From contig DASSKL010000060.1 of the NCBI GenBank assembly GCA_035690485.1, positions 1 through 64,000 of the forward strand: DNA of 64,000 nucleotides, read 5' to 3'. This DNA is from Mycobacteriales bacterium. Lineage in GTDB: Bacteria > Actinomycetota > Actinomycetes > JAFAQI01 > DASSKL01. The notes below the pieces were generated by a model, which was not told where the DNA came from, searched no databases, and saw nothing but the letters and a program-made list of their open reading frames with translations. How positions within the stretch are numbered: position 1 is the stretch's first letter; every line of letters begins with the position of its first letter. Made by a program: the position numbers and the translations under genes. Shown here piece after piece: positions 52,104 through 61,211 of the stretch.

Positions 52104-53288
52104 CTAACCCGAGCAGACCCGCGGGTTGAACGACCCGTCGGCCGGTTCCGACAGCGGCACCTGCTGCACGGGCGTCGACGCCGCGGCGGGCTTGGACGCG
52201 GACGGGCGTGGCGCGGGCGCCGCCGACCGCACCGTTGCCGGGTGCAGGAACTGCGCGATCACCTGGTGGTCGGCGGACTTCTCCGGCAGCAGCACGTCGC
52301 CGAGGTTGCCGTAGTTGTTGGCGATCGATGTCGGCAGCACGTAGGTCTTCAGTTGCGAGGAGTCGAAGTGGCGGTAGTGCGTCCCGAGGCTGATGACGTG
52401 GTTGAAGCTCCACGCGTCGTCGATCGTGATAGCGCCGGCGATCGAGGTGAGGAACGCGTTGGCCTTCAACGGGTGCAGCAGCCCGATCGAGTGCGCCTCG
52501 TGGATGACCGCCTGCAGGAAGACGCTCTGCCGGTCGATGCGGCCGAAGTCACCGGTCGGGTCGTAGTGCCAGGACCCGTTGCGGAAGTACGAGTAGTGGC
52601 GGCTGCGGGCCACCGCGAGCGCCTGCGCACCGTCGAGGTGCTGGCAGCCGGCATGCGTGATGTTCAGGCCGGTGAACTTGTCGCGCGCCGGCGTCGGGAA
52701 GTCGAGGTGGATCCCCCCGAGCGCGTTGACCACCTTCTTGAAGCTCTCGAACGTGATGAGCACGTAGTGGTCGATCGGGATGTCGAACTGCTGCTCGATC
52801 GTGCGGACCAGCTGGTCCGGACCGTTCTCGAACGCCGTGTTGATGCGGCCCTTGTGGTCGCTGCCGGCGAGCGTCACCAGCAGGTCGCGCGGGATCGTCA
52901 GCTCGGTGGCCTGCGACTTGCCCGGCACCAGATGGATGATCTTGATGACGTCGGCGCGCTGGCCTACCACCTGCTGCGCCGAGCCGAACGCCTGCGTGTC
53001 GTTGCCCTGCACCGCCCGGCTGTCGCTGCCGACGAGCAGGATGTTCTCGGAGCCCGCCGCGGCGCCGGCACTGTCGCCCAGGGACGGTACGTGCACGGTC
53101 TTGATCTGGTCGAAGCGGTAGCGCCCGTAGCCGTAGAGCCCGCCCGCAACCAGCGCGCAGACGGCGACGGCGGCACCGATCCCGAGGAGCAGCCGGCGCG
53201 GCCAGCGCCGCCGACCCGAGCCGTCGGACCCACCGCCGGCCCCACTGCGTTCTCCGACCCGTGGGTCCCGCGTGCCCAGACTGCTCAT
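52104..53288 (-). CDS. LytR-CpsA-Psr (LCP) family cell-wall ligase
   Basis: 394 residues from ATG 53288. Short cytosolic N-terminus rich in Arg, one TM at 33-55, then the LCP domain: ENILLVGSDSRA, RADVIKIIHLVPG, LTIPRDLLV, HYVLITFESFKKVVNALGGI, LDGAQALAVARSRH and DFGRIDRQSVFLQAV, with the conserved Asp and Arg residues that bind polyprenyl pyrophosphate. It transfers wall polymers such as arabinogalactan or teichoic acids to peptidoglycan outside the membrane. A Pro/Ala/Ser tail ends the protein. Confidence 0.93.
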   Translation of the reverse strand: MSSLGTRDPRVGERSGAGGGSDGSGRRRWPRRLLLGIGAAVAVCALVAGGLYGYGRYRFDQIKTVHVPSLGDSAGAAAGSENILLVGSDSRAVQGNDTQAFGSAQQVVGQRADVIKIIHLVPGKSQATELTIPRDLLVTLAGSDHKGRINTAFENGPDQLVRTIEQQFDIPIDHYVLITFESFKKVVNALGGIHLDFPTPARDKFTGLNITHAGCQHLDGAQALAVARSRHYSYFRNGSWHYDPTGDFGRIDRQSVFLQAVIHEAHSIGLLHPLKANAFLTSIAGAITIDDAWSFNHVISLGTHYRHFDSSQLKTYVLPTSIANNYGNLGDVLLPEKSADHQVIAQFLHPATVRSAAPAPRPSASKPAAASTPVQQVPLSEPADGSFNPRVCSG

Positions 53289-53352
53289 GACCTCTCTGGC
53301 GTGCCCGTTCTCCGCGCGTGCATGCTCACTGAATGCCGACGGAAGGACAGCC

Positions 53353-53985
53353 ATGACCACGGCGAACGAGCAGACGGTCCAACGGGTGGGCGCGGAGAGC
53401 GTGGATCGGGTGGCCACGGCGCTGGCCGGCGCGTTCTTCGACGACCCGGTGATGTCGTGGCTGGTCCCGCCGGGTGGCGCCGACCGTCACGAACGGCTGA
53501 AGAGCCTGTTCGGCGCCGTGACCAGGGGTTACGTGCGGCGGGAGAAGTCCGTCTATGCCGGCCCGGGAGGGGTCGCCGCCGCGTTGTGGGGCCCGCCGGG
53601 GTCCTGGAAGATGGCCAACAGCGACATCGCCCGCGAGACACCCGCGCTGGTCAAGGCGTTCGGCCGCAACCTGACCAAGGCGTTGCGCGCGCTCAGCGCC
53701 GTCGACGCGAAGCACCCGACCGACCGAGATCACTGGTACCTCGGCTACCTCGGTTGTGAACCCGCGCACCAGGGCCGCGGCATCGGCGCCTCGCTGCTGC
53801 GGGTGGTCCTCGACGACTGCGACACCAAGGGCATCCCGGCGTACCTCGAGTCGTCGAACCAGCGCAACCTCACCCTCTACCAGCGCCACGGTTTCGAGAT
53901 CGTCGAGGAGCTGCCGCTGCCGGGCGGTGGTCCGCCGGTGTGGCGGATGTGGCGTGAGCCTCGGGTGGAGTCAGCCGATCAGTGA
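53353..53985 (+). CDS. GNAT family N-acetyltransferase
   Basis: 210 residues from ATG 53353, with GGAAGGA ahead of it. The acetyl-CoA motif A is WYLGYLGCEPAHQGRGIGASLLRVVLDDC, followed by YLESSNQRNLTLYQRHGFEIVEEL (motif B). Substrate unknown. Divergent from the LCP gene (64 bases) and its last 15 bases overlap the end of the converging antiporter gene. Confidence 0.87.
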   Translation: MTTANEQTVQRVGAESVDRVATALAGAFFDDPVMSWLVPPGGADRHERLKSLFGAVTRGYVRREKSVYAGPGGVAAALWGPPGSWKMANSDIARETPALVKAFGRNLTKALRALSAVDAKHPTDRDHWYLGYLGCEPAHQGRGIGASLLRVVLDDCDTKGIPAYLESSNQRNLTLYQRHGFEIVEELPLPGGGPPVWRMWREPRVESADQ

Positions 53986-55557
53986 GTCTCGCAGGTCGAG
54001 GTCGCGGCGCAGCCGGCGTGCCTCGCTCGCGTTGAGCGCCCCGCAGCGGTAGCGGCGGTTGAGCTCGTCCCGTTGCGCCTGCACGAGCTCGCGGCGCAGC
54101 CAGTCGTAGTCCTCCCGCCGCCCGCGATGGCGCTCCTCCTCGTCGCCCCCGGCCGCGGCGACCTCGTGCTCGACGAACCGGCGCTCCTGCTCGAAGCGCT
54201 CGCGGACCGCGGCGACGATGTCGGGCTCCACCCGCTCGGCCTCCTCGATCTCATCGGCGCGCTTGAGCGCGGCCTCGACCATCGCGAGCTTGGCCTCCCG
54301 CTCGTGCGGGCCGCCCGCTCCGGCGCCGGTGAGGCCCAGCGCCCGCACGACGATCGGCAGCGTCACGCCCTCGATGACGAGCGTCGCGAAGATGACGGCG
54401 AAGGTCAGGTAGATGATCGTCGCCCGGTCGGAGCCGCCGTCGGACTGTTGCACGGTGATCGGCACTGCGAGTGCGGCGGCCAGCGAGATCGCGCCACGCA
54501 TCCCGCCCCAGCCGAGCAGCAGCCGCTCCCGCCAGGTCGCCGGTGCGGTCTCCTCGTCGTGGCCGATGGTCCAGACCTTCGGGGGCACGACGAACTGCCA
54601 GCCGACGCGTATGCCGATGACGACGGCGCTCACGATCGCGGCCTCGACCACCAGTCGTCCGACCGACCGGCCGTGCTGCGCGGCGACGGCGTCGCGGAAC
54701 TGCAGGCCGAGGAGCACGAACAGCACCGAGTTGAGCAGGAAGTTGAGCTGGTCCCAGAACGCCCGCGCCTGCAACCTGACCCCGGGCCGGAACAGGCCTT
54801 CGGACCGGGTGCCGAGGAACAGCCCGGCCGTGACGGCGGCGAGGACTCCGGAGACGTGCGACCGATCGGCCGGGATGTAGGCGACGAACGGCGTGAACAG
54901 CGACAGGGTGATCTCGATGCCGGCGTCATGGACCCGCGTGCGCGCCTGCGCGATGGCGTAGCCGACGACCAGGCCCCACGCGATGCCGCCGGCCACCACC
55001 TCGCCGAACCGCAACACCCCGTGCGCCAGCGAGAACGAGCCGGTGATCGAGGCCGAGACCGCGAGGCCGTAGAGCACGAGCGCCACACCGTCGTTGACAA
55101 GGCTCTCTCCCTCGAGCACGACCGTGAGCCGGCGGGGGACGCCGAGCCGCTTGAAGACGGCCGTCGCCGCCACCGGATCGGTGGGCGCCACGATCGCGCC
55201 GAGAACGAACGCCGCGCCGAGACTCAGTCCGGCCACGACGACGTCGGCGACGAATGCGGTGATGACCGTCGTCGCGAGCACCAGCCCGACGGCGAGCAGC
55301 CCGATCGGCAGCCAGTTGGCGCGCAGCGCCCGCGGCGAGGACAGGAAGGCCGCGTAGTAGAGCAGCGGCGGCAGGAAGACGTAGAAGACGACTTCCGGCG
55401 CGAGGTGGAACGTCGGGGTACCGGGTACGAAGCTCGCAACCAGCCCGGTGAGCACGAGGAACACCGGGTAGGGCACCTCGACCAGCCGCGACAGCGCGGC
55501 GCTGGCGAGCACCGCGATCGCGACGACGAGGCCCAGGACGAACGCCGCGTCGTGCAC
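53971..55557 (-). CDS. Na+/H+ antiporter, CPA1 (NhaP-like) family
   Basis: 528 residues from GTG 55557; ATG 55587 is an alternative. The frame stays open into the tRNA-Ser gene, so any longer start is excluded. About 12 TMs with the CPA1 core GAIVAPTDPVAATAVFKRLG and VVLEGESLVNDGVALVLYG (ND motif), and RLLLGWGGMRGAISLAAALAVP near the end. The cytoplasmic tail of about 110 residues is charged and helical (VRERFEQERRFVEHE...). It exchanges Na+ or K+ for protons to control pH and salt. Confidence 0.9.
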   Translation of the reverse strand: MHDAAFVLGLVVAIAVLASAALSRLVEVPYPVFLVLTGLVASFVPGTPTFHLAPEVVFYVFLPPLLYYAAFLSSPRALRANWLPIGLLAVGLVLATTVITAFVADVVVAGLSLGAAFVLGAIVAPTDPVAATAVFKRLGVPRRLTVVLEGESLVNDGVALVLYGLAVSASITGSFSLAHGVLRFGEVVAGGIAWGLVVGYAIAQARTRVHDAGIEITLSLFTPFVAYIPADRSHVSGVLAAVTAGLFLGTRSEGLFRPGVRLQARAFWDQLNFLLNSVLFVLLGLQFRDAVAAQHGRSVGRLVVEAAIVSAVVIGIRVGWQFVVPPKVWTIGHDEETAPATWRERLLLGWGGMRGAISLAAALAVPITVQQSDGGSDRATIIYLTFAVIFATLVIEGVTLPIVVRALGLTGAGAGGPHEREAKLAMVEAALKRADEIEEAERVEPDIVAAVRERFEQERRFVEHEVAAAGGDEEERHRGRREDYDWLRRELVQAQRDELNRRYRCGALNASEARRLRRDLDLRDSLIG

Positions 55558-55619
55558 ACCGCCCGCTTTCCCGTTCGCGCTGACCATGAACGCGAGCGGG
55601 TGGGCGGAGCGGCAGTGAG

Positions 55620-55708
55620 CGGAGGCTCCGGGATTTGAACCCGGGATGGGGATTAACCCAAACCGCATTAGCAGTGCGGCGCCATAGACCGGACTAGGCG
55701 AAGCCTCC
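55620..55708 (-). tRNA. tRNA-Ser (GCT)
   Basis: On the minus strand: acceptor GGAGGCT with AGCCTCC, anticodon arm with loop CTGCTAA giving anticodon GCT, a long class II variable arm (TTTGGGTTAATCCCCAT), T arm CCGGG-TTCAAAT-CCCGG and discriminator G. 89 bases; CCA is not encoded. It decodes AGC/AGU serine codons. Confidence 0.95.
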
Positions 55709-55742
55709 TGGTGCTCCCGAGACTACCAACGGCAGGCGCGTC

Positions 55743-57371
<1,629 letters not shown>

Positions 57372-57417
57372 CGGGTCCTCCAGTCGTTGCGGAGAACCCA
57401 CATTGTGGCCTGTCGGG

Positions 57418-57675
57418 TCAATGGTTGCGCAGCGCGTCGATCAGCTGGCCCTTGCTCATCCGGGAGCGGCCGTCGATGCCGACCTCCTTGGCCTTGTCGT
57501 AGAGGTCGCCCTTCGTCCAGTCCTCGTAGGAACCGCTGCTGCCGCCCTTGCGGCCGGTCGCCGAGCGACCCCGGCCGGCCGAGGAGTTGGCGATCCGTGC
57601 GGCCTTCTCCTTGCTGGCTCCCTCGCGGCGCAGCGCTTGGTACTGCTCCTCGTCCTTGATCGAGCTGTTCGGCAT
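57418..57675 (-). CDS. Small Rho_N/SAP-like basic protein (DUF7218 type)
   Basis: 85 residues from ATG 57675, with AAGGAGGG upstream. N-terminal KDEEQYQALRREGASKEKAARIANSSAG is a ChaB/DUF7218-like helix pair; a Gly/Ser/Lys linker follows; the end (YEDWTKGDLYDKAKEVGIDG, then MSKGQLIDALRNH) is a Rho termination factor N-terminal / SAP-like helix-extended-loop-helix. Possibly binds nucleic acid. Divergent from the Ser/Thr kinase gene. Confidence 0.75.
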   Translation of the reverse strand: MPNSSIKDEEQYQALRREGASKEKAARIANSSAGRGRSATGRKGGSSGSYEDWTKGDLYDKAKEVGIDGRSRMSKGQLIDALRNH

Positions 57676-57785
57676 GGCTGACCCTCCTTCGTCAGTTCCG
57701 GCGTTCCCGGCCGCTCGCGCGAGCAACCGGGAGGCGGCGGCGCGCACGTGGCCGGTCCGACGCCTTCGGGCGCTGATGTGTTGGT

Positions 57786-59123
57786 ATGGGGCGCGTGCAG
57801 GACGAGGGACGCGTGGTCGGCGAGCGCTACCGGCTGGTCGAGCTGATCGGTCAGGGCGCGGTGGCCGACGTGTGGCGCGCCCGCGACACCCGGCTCGCTC
57901 GTGACGTGGCGCTGAAGATGTTCCGCGGCGACGCGGCGGCCGAGCTCGGTGACGCGCAGGAGGAGGTGCGCACGCTCGCGCGTCTCGACCACCCCAACCT
58001 GGTGGCGGTGCTCGACACCGGCACGGAAGGTGACGGCACCGCGTGGATCGTCACGCAGTACGTCGACGGGGAGTCGCTCGACGCGCTGATCGCCGCCGGC
58101 CGGCTGCCGCCGTCCGACGTCGCGTGGTACGGCGCCGAGGTTGCGGCTGCCCTCGGCTACGTGCACGGGCAGGGCCTCGTGCACCGCGACGTGAAGCCCG
58201 GCAACGTGCTCGTGGGGCGCAACGGACGGGTCTATCTCACCGACTTCGGTATCGCCCGGATCGTCGACGCGCCGGGCAAGACGGTGGCCAACGTGATGGT
58301 CGGCACGCCTGCCTTCCTCGCCCCCGAGCAGGTGGCCGGCGAGCGGGTCGGGCCGCCGGCCGACGTCTACGCGCTCGGCCTGCTGCTGCTCGAGGCGCTG
58401 ACCGGTCGTCGGGAGTACCCGGGTGGCCCGATGGAGTCGGCGATGGCCCGGCTCAACCGGGAGCCCGAGGTGCCGACGGACCTCTCGCCGACCTGGCGCA
58501 ACCTGCTGGCGGCGATGACCGCACGCACACCGGGCGAGCGTCCGACCGCGGCCCAGGTCGAGCGCCGGCTGCGCGCGATCGTGGAGGGCGCCGACACGAC
58601 GATGGTCGCGCCGCTGCCCGTGCCCGGCGCGGCGGCGGGTGCGGCGGGGGTCGCCGCGGCCGACCAGACGGCGTTGCTGCCACCTGTGACCCGGCGGGTC
58701 GTGACCGAGGAGCCGATGCCGCGCCGGGGCCCGACACCGGGGCTCATCGCGCTGCTCGTGCTGGTCGCCTTGGCGGCGGTCGCCGCGGCGATCTTCCTGG
58801 CCACGAGCGGCGGCAAGGACACCCCGACGCCCGCTCCGACGACCCCACCGCCGACACCGGTGACCACCTCGGCGACGCCGTCGTCCCCGCCACCGACGTC
58901 GGAGTTGCCCAGCCCGTCGCCGTCGCCCAGCCCGTCGCCGTCGCCGAGCCCGTCACCCTCGCCTAGCCCGTCTCCGTCGGCGTCACCCACCCCGACCCCG
59001 GCGCAGACCACGCCGACAGCAATCGTCTCGCTCGGGACCGGTGGCGGCGGCAACAACGGTGGCGGCAACAGCGGTGCCGGTAACGGCACGGGCCCCAGCC
59101 CGTCGACGACGACGTCACCGTGA
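57786..59123 (+). CDS. Membrane Ser/Thr protein kinase (Pkn type)
   Basis: 445 residues. Kinase domain about 14-275: glycine loop LIGQGAVADVW, K44 (VALKMF), HRDVKPGN (133-140), DFG (153-155) and APE (FLAPEQ). A cytoplasmic linker leads to one TM at about 323-345, then an outside region with a (Pro-Ser)n tract and a Gly/Asn-rich end. No PASTA or other sensor domain follows, so the extracytoplasmic part may only span the wall. Orphan kinase; targets unknown. Confidence 0.92.
   Translation: MGRVQDEGRVVGERYRLVELIGQGAVADVWRARDTRLARDVALKMFRGDAAAELGDAQEEVRTLARLDHPNLVAVLDTGTEGDGTAWIVTQYVDGESLDALIAAGRLPPSDVAWYGAEVAAALGYVHGQGLVHRDVKPGNVLVGRNGRVYLTDFGIARIVDAPGKTVANVMVGTPAFLAPEQVAGERVGPPADVYALGLLLLEALTGRREYPGGPMESAMARLNREPEVPTDLSPTWRNLLAAMTARTPGERPTAAQVERRLRAIVEGADTTMVAPLPVPGAAAGAAGVAAADQTALLPPVTRRVVTEEPMPRRGPTPGLIALLVLVALAAVAAAIFLATSGGKDTPTPAPTTPPPTPVTTSATPSSPPPTSELPSPSPSPSPSPSPSPSPSPSPSPSASPTPTPAQTTPTAIVSLGTGGGGNNGGGNSGAGNGTGPSPSTTTSP
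58908..58980 (+). repeat. Imperfect tandem repeat coding for a Pro-Ser tract
   Basis: Units close to CCCAGCCCGTCGCCGTCG recur about four times and encode alternating Pro and Ser in the extracytoplasmic part of the kinase. The copies differ at third positions, so the repeat is not freshly expanded, but slippage-prone length variation between strains is likely. Confidence 0.7.
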
Positions 59124-59178
59124 GACGTCGTCCCAGGGCGTTCGGCCCGAGCGACGGGTCGGCGTTCTTCCGCGCCGG

Positions 59179-60723
59179 TCAGACGATCCGGCTCTCCTTG
59201 CCGGTCCAGTAGCGGTCGCGCAGCAGCCGCTTGTAGAGCTTGCCGGTCGGGTGGCGCGGCAGCTCCTCGTCGAAGTCGATCGTGCGCGGGCACTTGTAGT
59301 GCGCGAGGTTGGCCCGGCAGAACTCCAGCAGCTCCTGCTCGAGCTCCGGCCCCGCCGCGGCCGGGTCCATCGGCTGCACGACGGCCTTGACCTCCTCGCC
59401 GAACTCCTCGTTGGGCACGCCGAAGACGGCGACGTCCATGACCTTGGGGTGGGTGACGAGGAGGTTCTCCGCCTCCTGCGGGTAGATGTTCACCCCGCCG
59501 GAGATGATCATGTAGGCCTTGCGGTCGGTGAGGTAGAGGTAGCCCTCGTCGTCGAGGTAGCCCACGTCGCCGAGCGTGGCCCAGCCGGCGTCGTTGTACG
59601 CCGACTTCGTCTTCTCCGGGTCGTTGTGGTACTCGAAGCTGGCGTCGCCCTCGAACCAGATCGTGCCCGCTTCACCGGGCGGCAGCTCCTTGCCGTCCTC
59701 GTCGAGAATGTGCGCGGTGCCCCGCAGCGTTCGCCCGACGGAGCCCGGATGCGCGAGCCACTCCTCGGACGTGATCGCGTTGAAGCCGACGCCCTCGGTG
59801 CCCGCGTAGTACTCGTTGATGATCGGTCCGAACCACTCGATCATCTGCTGCTTGACCGGGATGGGACAGGGCGCGGCGGCGTGGATCACGCACTGCAGGC
59901 TGGAGACGTCGTACTTCTTGCGCGTCTCCTCCGGCAGCTTCAGCATCCGCACGAACATCGTGGGCACGACCTGCGAGTGGGTGACGCTGTAGCGCTCGAC
60001 CGCCGCCAGGTAGTCCTCGGGCTCGAAGCGCTCCATCATCACGACCGTGCCGCCGAGGCGGGTGACGGTCACGGTGAAGCGCAGCGGCGCGGAGTGGTAC
60101 ATGGGCGCCGGCGACAGGTAGATGGTGTCCGGGCCGAACCCGTAGAGGAACTGGCACAGCATGGTCAGCGGACCCGGCTCGCTGCCGACCGGGATACCGG
60201 GCAGCTTGACCTTGACGCCCTTCGGCCGGCCGGTGGTGCCCGACGAGTAGAGCATGTCGGCGCCCTCGACCTCGTCCTCGATGGGTGCGGGCGGGTAGGC
60301 CGCCACCGCGTCCTCGTAGGACTCGAAACCGTCGGCGGTCCCGCCGGTCATCAGCCGGATCTCGGCCTCGGCGATCTGCGGCAGCGTGTCGGTCGCGACC
60401 TGGGCGAGGGACTTCGACGCCAGGAACGCCTTGGCGCCGCAGTCGTTGACGATGTAGGCGACCTCCGGCGGGCTCAGCTTCGAGCTGACGGCGGTGTAGT
60501 AGAGCCCGCTGCGCTGTGCCGCCCAGGCCATCTCCAGGTAGCGGGCGTTGTTGTCCATGAAGATGGCGATCGCGTCGCCGGCCCGCAGTCCCCGGTCGCG
60601 CAGCAGCTGGGCCAGCCGGTTGGACCGCTCGTCGAGCTCGCGGTAGGTGACCGTCTCGCCGGTCGTGGCCATGACGACGGCGGGCTTGTCCGGGTGGGTG
60701 ACCGCGTGCGCTCCGGGATACAT
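59179..60723 (-). CDS. Acyl-CoA synthetase (AMP-dependent, FadD4-like)
   Basis: 514 residues. Signature ADMLYSSGTTGRPKGVKVKLPG, acyl-site region IINEYYAGTEGVGFNAI, hinge GDVGYLDDEGYLYLTDRKAYMIISGGVNIYPQEAE and catalytic Lys PRHPTGKLYKRLLRDRYW. The substrate may be an aromatic, steroid-derived or fatty acid; the GTEG and short N-terminus are common in the actinobacterial FadD4/FadD17-like group. Clearly distinct from the ligase at 55743-57371. Confidence 0.88.
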   Translation of the reverse strand: MYPGAHAVTHPDKPAVVMATTGETVTYRELDERSNRLAQLLRDRGLRAGDAIAIFMDNNARYLEMAWAAQRSGLYYTAVSSKLSPPEVAYIVNDCGAKAFLASKSLAQVATDTLPQIAEAEIRLMTGGTADGFESYEDAVAAYPPAPIEDEVEGADMLYSSGTTGRPKGVKVKLPGIPVGSEPGPLTMLCQFLYGFGPDTIYLSPAPMYHSAPLRFTVTVTRLGGTVVMMERFEPEDYLAAVERYSVTHSQVVPTMFVRMLKLPEETRKKYDVSSLQCVIHAAAPCPIPVKQQMIEWFGPIINEYYAGTEGVGFNAITSEEWLAHPGSVGRTLRGTAHILDEDGKELPPGEAGTIWFEGDASFEYHNDPEKTKSAYNDAGWATLGDVGYLDDEGYLYLTDRKAYMIISGGVNIYPQEAENLLVTHPKVMDVAVFGVPNEEFGEEVKAVVQPMDPAAAGPELEQELLEFCRANLAHYKCPRTIDFDEELPRHPTGKLYKRLLRDRYWTGKESRIV

Positions 60724-60808
60724 GCGGTCACTTTATGCAGCCTGGTGGGTCGCCGGTCACCGACCTCGGAGGCGCCGGCCGGGGCGGTGCGGCCGCGTCT
60801 GCGCGCTG

Positions 60809-61060
60809 TCAGGACTTGGGTGCTGAGGCGGCCGGTGCCGCGTCGAGCGAGCCGTGCTCGGCGACGTGTGCGTCGACCTTGGCGAGCGCGTCGCTGACGG
60901 CGGTGGCAGGGCCACCTTCACGTTGCTGCGCATAGTAGGCGTGGCCGAGCGCGCGCAACAGCGCGTCGGCCTGGCGCTTGGCCTGCACCTCTTCGAGCTT
61001 TGCCTGGCCCTGCGCAGCGACCTGGCCCGCCTGGGCCTTGACCTTGTCGAGAAGTCCCAT
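60809..61060 (-). CDS. Small helical actinobacterial protein
   Basis: 83 residues from ATG 61060 (AGGAG upstream). MGLLDKVKAQAGQVAAQGQA is followed by KLEEVQAKRQADALLRALGHAYYAQQ and an acidic/Ala tail. It looks like an amphipathic coiled-coil protein that may bind membrane or itself. Function unknown. Downstream of the GH3 gene, 151 bases away, same strand. Confidence 0.7.
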   Translation of the reverse strand: MGLLDKVKAQAGQVAAQGQAKLEEVQAKRQADALLRALGHAYYAQQREGGPATAVSDALAKVDAHVAEHGSLDAAPAASAPKS

Positions 61061-61211
61061 CGTCTGCTCCTGGGTGACTCGGTGCTGGGGAACGGGATCG
61101 CCGAATGGCCCGTTGCGGGCGTGCCGGTCGCACCTTCACGCATCGGCAGCCAGCGGCTGCCTCACGTCGCAAGGTACGCGCGGGGGCCGGGAACGGAAAG
61201 GGCCGAAAGAC

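Noticed and set aside
54073-55638. Plus-strand open frame of 521 codons opposite the Na+/H+ antiporter
   Set aside because: It runs through the tRNA-Ser gene and is antisense low-complexity sequence.
55558-55668. N-terminal extension of the antiporter into tRNA-Ser
   Set aside because: The extra codons (MRFGLIPIPGSNPGAS) are simply the translated T arm of the tRNA.
58908-58980. Possible CRISPR or VNTR locus
   Set aside because: Repeat units are contiguous, code in frame for Pro-Ser and have no spacers; it is part of the kinase gene. No CRISPR array was seen anywhere.
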